A DNA stretch of 18,965 nt, taken from Candidatus Methanocorpusculum equi. Lineage in GTDB: Archaea; Halobacteriota; Methanomicrobia; Methanomicrobiales; Methanocorpusculaceae. This document shows, piece by piece, positions 14,623-18,965 of this stretch. The DNA is taken from assembly GCA_018065685.1 (NCBI GenBank), contig JAGHSU010000094.1, positions 1 through 18,965 of the forward strand, written 5' to 3'. The first letter of the stretch is position 1. Each line of letters starts with the position of its first letter. The notes under the pieces were generated by a model that was given only the letters and a program-made list of their open reading frames with translations, searched no databases and was not told the origin of the DNA. The position numbers and the translations under genes were made by a program.

Positions 14623-15408
14623 ATGGGTGCATTTCGGGACCAGCATTTTTTAACGGATACGAATGCAGTAAACCGTATTGCAGATGCCATTCCCGTTGCA
14701 GGACGGACTGTTCTTGAAATAGGGCCGGGAGGAGGAGTCCTTACCGATGCTCTCCTGCGCCGAGGTGCCGTTGTTCATGCAGTGGAACTGGACAGCGCCC
14801 TTCTTCCCAACCTGAACCGGCGTTTTTCAAAAGAACTTGAAGAGGGAAAGCTCACCATCACATTAGGCGATGCCTCAAAGGTCCCCCTCCCGCCGTTTGA
14901 GCTCGTGGCTGCAAACCTCCCCTACTCCATCTCATCCAAAATCACCTTCCGCCTTTTATCTGTCGGATTCGAGCAGGCGGTGCTCATGTATCAGCTTGAG
15001 TTTGCAAAACGGATGGCAGCAGCGCCCGGCACAAGCGACTACGGAAGGCTTTCTGTTACGGTGCAGGCCTTAGCAGACGTGCAGATGATTTTAAAACTCC
15101 CGCCTCATGCCTTCTCCCCGGCACCTGATGTGTGGTCTGCGGTTGTGATTGTGACTCCGAAAACGCCGGAGACTCCAATCAGAGACAGAACAGTCTTTGA
15201 AAATCTCGTCCGCGAGCTCTTCTCACAGCGGAGAAAAACCATCTCAAACGCAATCAAAGGCTTAATCCCTATATACGGGAAAGAGGCAGTCTCCGCATTT
15301 GTATCCGCCCTCGATGCCGATTTGCTCAAAAAACGTCCGGAGGCCATCCCTGTGACAGGATTTATTGAACTCTCCAACACGCTCTGCAGCTATGTCGGAA
15401 CTATCTGA
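14623..15408 (+). CDS. rsmA: 16S rRNA adenine dimethyltransferase (RsmA/KsgA/Dim1)
   Basis: Adds two methyl groups to each of two adjacent adenines in the loop near the 3' end of 16S rRNA, late in small-subunit assembly. It has 261 aa. Motif I is LEIGPGGGVLT (residues 31-41), the acidic SAM ligand is E55, D83 follows, and motif IV is NLPYSIS (98-104). FRDQHFLTD at the N-terminus corresponds to the family's GQHFL start. The C-terminal SQRRKTISNAIKG is also diagnostic. Its last 17 bases overlap the start of the next methyltransferase gene. Confidence 0.96.
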   Translation: MGAFRDQHFLTDTNAVNRIADAIPVAGRTVLEIGPGGGVLTDALLRRGAVVHAVELDSALLPNLNRRFSKELEEGKLTITLGDASKVPLPPFELVAANLPYSISSKITFRLLSVGFEQAVLMYQLEFAKRMAAAPGTSDYGRLSVTVQALADVQMILKLPPHAFSPAPDVWSAVVIVTPKTPETPIRDRTVFENLVRELFSQRRKTISNAIKGLIPIYGKEAVSAFVSALDADLLKKRPEAIPVTGFIELSNTLCSYVGTI

Positions 15409-15970
15409 ACCGTTTGACCCGGAGCAGGTGTATCTCCCTGCAGAGGATACGTATCTTTTGCGCGATGCAGTCCTTTCTGTGGTGCGGCCAAAGGATTATG
15501 TGTTAGAGGTCGGAACCGGTTCGGGGGAGATTGCAGCATCCGCTGCAAAGGTTGCGGAACACACGTTTGCCTGCGAAATAAATCCGCATGCCGCATGCTA
15601 TGCAAAGGAGGTAAACGGGGTTGATGTGGTGCGCTCTGACCTCTTTTCTGCCATCTCCGGGTCCTTTGACCTCATCTGTTTTAACGCTCCCTATCTTCCG
15701 ACAACCCCTGAGGAGCGGATGCATGACTGGCTTGAGGCGGCCCTTGACGGCGGCCCCTCGGGACGCGATACAGTATACCGGTTTCTGGAGGAGGCACCAG
15801 GTCATCTGAAAGATGAGGGACAAATCCTTCTTTTAATCTCTTCGCTTACAGGAGTTGAAGAGGTTATATCCTTTGCAGAAGAGCACGGCTGCACGGCTGA
15901 AATCTTCAAAACGGAAACGGAAGAGGACGGGGAAGAGCTGGTTGTGCTGAAAATCTGCAAAGCAAAATAG
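15392..15970 (+). CDS. HemK/Mtq2-like protein methyltransferase
   Basis: A SAM-dependent methyltransferase of 192 aa, similar to the HemK2/Mtq2 group that methylates the glutamine of the GGQ motif in class I release factors. It starts YLPAEDTYLL like archaeal members. Motif I is EVGTGSG (39-45). The catalytic NPPY motif appears as NAPYLP at 98-103, with the first proline replaced by alanine. The ATG at 15392 is chosen because the family begins near the YLPAED segment; an in-frame ATG at 15365 would extend further into rsmA. Release-factor methylation is inferred from family, and the altered motif lowers certainty a little. Confidence 0.87.
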   Translation: MSELSEPFDPEQVYLPAEDTYLLRDAVLSVVRPKDYVLEVGTGSGEIAASAAKVAEHTFACEINPHAACYAKEVNGVDVVRSDLFSAISGSFDLICFNAPYLPTTPEERMHDWLEAALDGGPSGRDTVYRFLEEAPGHLKDEGQILLLISSLTGVEEVISFAEEHGCTAEIFKTETEEDGEELVVLKICKAK

Positions 15971-15993
15971 AATCCTGATAAATAGGATACTGA

Positions 15994-16077
15994 TGCGAGG
16001 GATGGGATTCGAACCCATGAACTCCTTGAGACCGCACCCTAAATGCGGCGCCGTTGACCGGGCTTGGCAACCCTCGC
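15994..16077 (-). tRNA. tRNA-Leu (anticodon UAG)
   Basis: On the minus strand the 84-nt gene has a perfect 7-bp acceptor stem (GCGAGGG with CCCTCGC) and discriminator A. The anticodon stem is CCGCA/TGCGG around loop TTTAGGG, so the anticodon is TAG (UAG), reading CUA. A long variable arm of class II type and a T-arm with GGTTCGAATCC follow. The 3' CCA is not encoded. No intron is visible. Confidence 0.95.
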
Positions 16078-16104
16078 CTGATGCAGATTCTATATAGGTG
16101 CTCT

Positions 16105-16118
16105 GCGGGTAAATATGC
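16105..16118 (-). promoter_or_regulatory. Possible tRNA-Leu promoter
   Basis: On the minus strand GCATATTTACCC lies about 35 bases before the mature 5' end, a suitable place for a TATA box with a short 5' leader. A closer CTATATAG at about 16092-16099 looks more TATA-like but is nearer than expected. Confidence 0.35.
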
Positions 16119-16153
16119 TTGTATCGGTAAATTAGCTCAGGATTCCCGGGTAC

Positions 16154-17110
16154 CTATTTGTATTTCCCTTCTTCACCCGTTACAATATCATAGACCGCAT
16201 GCCATGAATCAGGCGAATAGGACCTGATATACCGCCCCGTGACCGAGGCCCCCGGGAATGCACGTGAGATATCTTCCAGATGTTCACCTTCCCGCTCAAC
16301 AAGCGAATACAGGTGAATCCTGCAGTGCGGGGCTGCAAGTTTTGCCGCGGCCTCGAGAAATTCATATGCGGTGAAGGGGAGATTCATGATTATGCGGTCA
16401 AATTTTAAATCAGGGAGCATATTCGGGAGATTTATCGCATTTCCGCAGACCGGAACAACGTTTCTGATTTTATTTAACCTGAGGTTCTTTTGCATCAAAT
16501 AAACTGCATTCGGGTTTAAATCGTTGGCAACCATCAGACTGCAGCGTCCGGAAAGACTCACAGCGAAGGGGCCGACCCCCGCAAACATGTCAAGGACACG
16601 CTCTCCACCTCGCATCTGGGATAAAAGCTCCCGCCGCTCGTTGGAAAGACGCGCCGAAAAGTATGCAAGTGAGAGGTCGATTACCATTTTCTTCCCGTAT
16701 TCGGTGTAAACGGTCTCGGTTGTGTCGCATCCTGCAAGCACGGTAAAGCTCAGGGTACGAAACTCCCCTTCAACCGGGGATGTGGCATAGAGCACTGTGT
16801 GGACATTTGGTCTGTTTTTCAGAATCTTTTCCGCCTCTTCCATGTTATTTTCCTGAAGAATGACAAGACCTCCGACCTGCTCATGGCGTGCCAGGACTGC
16901 ACGTTCCGGATTTTTGACAAACTCATGTAATTCTGCTCCGTTTGTCCCTTCCAGAACAGGGATAAACAGGAATCCGTTCTCCGAATACGGACGGAATCTT
17001 CCGTCATAGAGACCATCCGAGATGAGCTTTCGCCGAAGGGGTTCCGCACCGGAAAGAGGAACTTTAACCCCCCACTGCATCCCGCGTTCCGCATCGTTAT
17101 GAGCGTTCAT
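16154..17110 (-). CDS. Trm5-family class I tRNA methyltransferase (tRNA guanine-37 N1 type)
   Basis: A SAM-dependent methyltransferase of 318 aa from this start, of the Trm5/TYW2 family. Archaeal Trm5 makes m1G37 next to the anticodon, preventing frameshifting. Features are an N-terminal WGVKVPLSGAEPLRRKL, YFSARLSNER at 150-159, SAM-binding DMFAGVGPF at 174-182 and NLPFTAYEFL at 243-252. These fit Trm5 better than other Rossmann methyltransferases, but a TYW2-like activity cannot be excluded. The start at 17110 overlaps thiE by 14 bases; an alternative ATG at 17080 (MQWGVKV) would leave a short gap. The in-frame ATG at 17170 lies deep in thiE and is unlikely. It is the last gene of the thiM-thiE unit. 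Confidence 0.88.
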   Translation of the reverse strand: MNAHNDAERGMQWGVKVPLSGAEPLRRKLISDGLYDGRFRPYSENGFLFIPVLEGTNGAELHEFVKNPERAVLARHEQVGGLVILQENNMEEAEKILKNRPNVHTVLYATSPVEGEFRTLSFTVLAGCDTTETVYTEYGKKMVIDLSLAYFSARLSNERRELLSQMRGGERVLDMFAGVGPFAVSLSGRCSLMVANDLNPNAVYLMQKNLRLNKIRNVVPVCGNAINLPNMLPDLKFDRIIMNLPFTAYEFLEAAAKLAAPHCRIHLYSLVEREGEHLEDISRAFPGASVTGRYIRSYSPDSWHAVYDIVTGEEGKYK

Positions 17111-17732
17111 TGAGTGCCTCCCGGATGATTCCTGACAGTTCTTCTGCGGCTTTTTGTATGTCAGGAGCACTTACAACCGCGGAAATCACGGCAACCGAAT
17201 CAAGACCCGCAGAAACCGCCTCTTTTACGTTACCGGTGTTCAGCCCGCCGATTCCGACAAGCGGCATATCAGGGAATGCGGCACGGATTTCACGCACAAG
17301 GGATAATCCGTGACCTTCGCCTGCATCTTTTTTGGAAAGTGTTGTGTAAACCGGGCTTACCGCCAGGTAATCCGCACCGTCTGCGACCGCTTTTTTCGCT
17401 TCCGGAAGGGACCCTACAGAGACGCCGATGATGAAATTGTCCCCGGAAAGCCTTCGAGCGTCCGCTGCGGGAAGGTCATCCTGCCCCAGATGCACGCCGT
17501 CTGCGCCCGCGGCGAGTGCGATGTCTGTCCGGTCATTTACGATGAATAATGCCTTATTTTTGCAAATCACTGCGATTTCCTTTGCATCCTGCAGGAATTT
17601 CGCAGATGATGCGGTTTTTTCACGAAGCTGAATAATCTCTGCCCCTCCTGCTACTGCCTCTTTTGCAATTTCCGCATGGTTTTTTCCGTGAGAGATGGTC
17701 TCATCGGTTACGACATACAGCCCGGAGATCAT
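17097..17732 (-). CDS. thiE: Thiamine-phosphate synthase
   Basis: Joins hydroxymethylpyrimidine diphosphate to thiazole phosphate, forming thiamine monophosphate. It is a 211-aa TIM barrel of normal size. Family motifs are QLREK (35-39), NDRTD (66-70), HLGQDD (81-86), SPVYTTLSKKDAG (126-138) and GIGG (160-163). It starts within the end of thiM (ATGA overlap of 4 bases) and overlaps the Trm5-like gene at its 3' end, so all three are probably one transcript. Many archaea use the unrelated ThiN domain for this step; this genome has the bacterial-type ThiE. Confidence 0.96.
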   Translation of the reverse strand: MISGLYVVTDETISHGKNHAEIAKEAVAGGAEIIQLREKTASSAKFLQDAKEIAVICKNKALFIVNDRTDIALAAGADGVHLGQDDLPAADARRLSGDNFIIGVSVGSLPEAKKAVADGADYLAVSPVYTTLSKKDAGEGHGLSLVREIRAAFPDMPLVGIGGLNTGNVKEAVSAGLDSVAVISAVVSAPDIQKAAEELSGIIREALNERS

Positions 17733-18520
17733 ACCTTAACCTCCCGGATTTTCGCATATGTTTCGATATCTGCGGCAGTAAGGGAGAAAACCTCGTCAAA
17801 GAGCGCCTGTTTAAACGTTCCGGGCCCTTTGGCATAGAGGGAGGCCTTTTCTCCCGCAATTCCCAAGGCACAGTGTGAAAAGACCGCGGCATCAAACGGG
17901 GATGCGACAGCGGCGGCAGAGGCTGCGGTACTTCCTGCCATACACCCGGTCCCGCAGATTTTTCCCATCATGGGGATGCCGTTTGCAATTTCCACCGCGG
18001 ATTTCCCGTCGGTTACAAGGTCCGCCGCCCCGCTTGCGGCAACTGCAGCCCCGCTTTCCAGCGCCAGTGCGGCACAAAGGGACAAATCCGCCGATTCATC
18101 CGATTCCACTCCGCGGACGCATGCATCTCTTCCCGTAAGGCTGTGAAGCTCCCCGGCATTCCCCCTGATAACAGAGAGCTGATACTTTTTCATAAACCCG
18201 CATACGGTTTCTCGTCGGAATGCCGACGCCCCGGCCCCCACCGGGTCCAGAACGATAGGAATCGCCGAATCTTCAGCTGAATCCGCCGCTGAATGCATAA
18301 TTTCGATTTGTTTTGCATTTACAGTTCCGATATTGAGAAGGAGGGAATCGGCTCTCCCTGCCAGTTCTGCGGCATCATCCGGGTCATCCGACATAACAGG
18401 GGACGCGCCGAAACAGATTGTTATATTTGCACAGTCATTTACGGTAACCGTGTTCGTTATCTGGAGAACGAGCGGTTTTTTCTTCCTGACTGCATCCAGG
18501 ACCTGGGAATATCTGTTCAT
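17729..18520 (-). CDS. thiM: Hydroxyethylthiazole kinase
   Basis: Phosphorylates hydroxyethylthiazole for salvage into thiamine; a ribokinase-like enzyme. It has 263 aa from the ATG at 18520, the usual length. Motifs are the N-terminal PLVLQITNTVTVNDCAN, DPVGAGAS at 92-99 and the catalytic GTGCMAGS loop at 190-197 with C193. In-frame ATGs further upstream (18550 and 18628) run through low-complexity DNA and are rejected as starts. The start codon sits at one end of the palindrome CATATTAATATG. It is the first gene of the thi unit. Confidence 0.95.
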   Translation of the reverse strand: MNRYSQVLDAVRKKKPLVLQITNTVTVNDCANITICFGASPVMSDDPDDAAELAGRADSLLLNIGTVNAKQIEIMHSAADSAEDSAIPIVLDPVGAGASAFRRETVCGFMKKYQLSVIRGNAGELHSLTGRDACVRGVESDESADLSLCAALALESGAAVAASGAADLVTDGKSAVEIANGIPMMGKICGTGCMAGSTAASAAAVASPFDAAVFSHCALGIAGEKASLYAKGPGTFKQALFDEVFSLTAADIETYAKIREVKV

Positions 18521-18529
18521 ATTAATATG
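18518..18529. promoter_or_regulatory. 12-bp palindrome at the thiM start
   Basis: CATATTAATATG is a perfect palindrome whose left end is the thiM start codon on the minus strand. It could serve as an operator or be a chance AT-rich palindrome. Confidence 0.3.
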
Positions 18530-18611
18530 AGTATATGTATGTTTCCGCATAACAAAAAGGTATTGAGGTGTCGGTGCAGGCTGGTATTTTCCGGCAAATA
18601 CCGGGGTGTAC

Positions 18612-18655
18612 TGTATGTATACATGCACGTATGCATCTATGTATACATCTATGCA
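18612..18655. promoter_or_regulatory. Repeated ATGTATACAT palindromes between thiM and hmgA
   Basis: The perfect 10-bp palindrome ATGTATACAT occurs at 18615-18624 and again at 18639-18648, 24 bases apart, each followed by an ATGCA (18631 and 18651). Positions 18612-18636 alternate strictly pyrimidine-purine for 25 bases. The tract lies in the 191-base divergent region, about 90-130 bases ahead of thiM and 60-100 ahead of hmgA. A regulator-binding site is possible; nothing here proves it. Confidence 0.35.
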
Positions 18656-18711
18656 GGGAGGATGCCGGACTGAAAAGCTATTAATCCTTTCAATATAAAT
18701 AGAAGATAATC

Positions 18712-18965
18712 ATGGATACTCCGATTGAACAACTCCGCAAAGGAACCATAAAACTTCATTCTCTCGAGTCAGAGATGGCGGCGGCTGATGCCGTATGCAC
18801 ACGGCGCCGTTTCATTGAGGAAGAGACAGGCGCTTCCCTTGAATATACCGGCCGCTACACCATCCCGGAAGAGTACGCCGTAAAACACAACATCGAAAAT
18901 ATGATAGGCTGCATCCAGATACCGGCAGGCGTCGCAGGCCCCTTAGCCGTAAAAGGAGAATATGC
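18712..18965 (+). CDS. hmgA: HMG-CoA reductase, N-terminal part (cut by window end)
   Basis: Start of the NADPH-dependent enzyme that reduces HMG-CoA to mevalonate, the committed step to archaeal isoprenoid lipids. Only the first 84 residues are present. ENMIG at 62-66 and PAGVAGPL at 71-78 are the diagnostic substrate-binding segment, at the position expected for a class I archaeal enzyme. An AT-rich TTCAATATAAATAG box lies just upstream (18689-18702). The gene diverges from thiM and runs off the window, so completeness cannot be judged. Confidence 0.93.
   Translation, partial: MDTPIEQLRKGTIKLHSLESEMAAADAVCTRRRFIEEETGASLEYTGRYTIPEEYAVKHNIENMIGCIQIPAGVAGPLAVKGEY

Noticed and set aside
11468..15970. 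The trmY to HemK-like run as a new multi-gene system
   Set aside because: The L21e - Rpb4 - DUF655 - RsmA order is a known conserved archaeal cluster, and each gene is recognisable.
18521..18628. Longer thiM start at 18628
   Set aside because: The extra residues come from the alternating palindromic tract and have no family similarity; the ATG at 18520 gives the normal length.
1..18965. CRISPR array, integrase or phage genes
   Set aside because: No regularly spaced direct repeats, transposase, integrase or phage-like proteins are visible on either strand.

Overview
The window is chromosomal DNA of a methanogenic archaeon, most likely of the Methanomicrobiales. Every informational gene is of archaeal type: archaeal LeuRS, TrmY, Pus10, L21e, the RNA polymerase Rpb4/F subunit, the DUF655 protein, a Trm5-family methyltransferase and a PIN-ATPase-KH protein. 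The Fae-Hps fusion is characteristic of archaea that make ribose phosphate through the reversed ribulose monophosphate route. Base composition is about half G+C by eye. The genus cannot be fixed from this window; Methanocorpusculum would fit but is only a guess.

Layout. 162-5066 (+): PIN-ATPase-KH protein, then leuS. 5067-5358: T-rich terminator, a large hairpin and one copy of a 47-bp dispersed repeat. 5359-6441 (+): small unknown protein, then endonuclease IV (nfo). 6446-6845: a MITE-like inverted-repeat element with perfect 42-bp ends, followed by the second 47-bp repeat copy. 6862-8076 (-): fae-hps. 8217-10048 (+): DUF47/PhoU-like protein and PiT phosphate transporter. 10250-11305 (+): an AT-richer gene of unknown function with a duplicated domain. 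11468-15970 (+): a tightly packed translation/transcription cluster: trmY, pus10, rpl21e, rpoF, DUF655, rsmA and a HemK/Mtq2-like methyltransferase. 15994-16077 (-): tRNA-Leu(UAG). 16154-18520 (-): thiM, thiE and a Trm5-like gene, overlapping and probably one operon. 18712 to the end (+): the start of HMG-CoA reductase.

How the genes work together. Pus10 makes pseudouridine at tRNA position 54 and TrmY methylates it to m1-pseudouridine; their genes overlap by 4 bases. RsmA dimethylates 16S rRNA, and the HemK-like enzyme probably methylates a release factor glutamine. The DUF47 protein and PiT are a standard phosphate-uptake pair. ThiM and ThiE join the thiazole and pyrimidine halves of thiamine phosphate. 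HMG-CoA reductase feeds isoprenoid ether-lipid synthesis.

Most of the window is ordinary archaeal core genome. I did not find a convincing new multi-gene system. The least explained items are the inverted-repeat element with its associated repeats, the duplicated-domain protein at 10250, and a 25-bp alternating pyrimidine-purine tract upstream of thiM.
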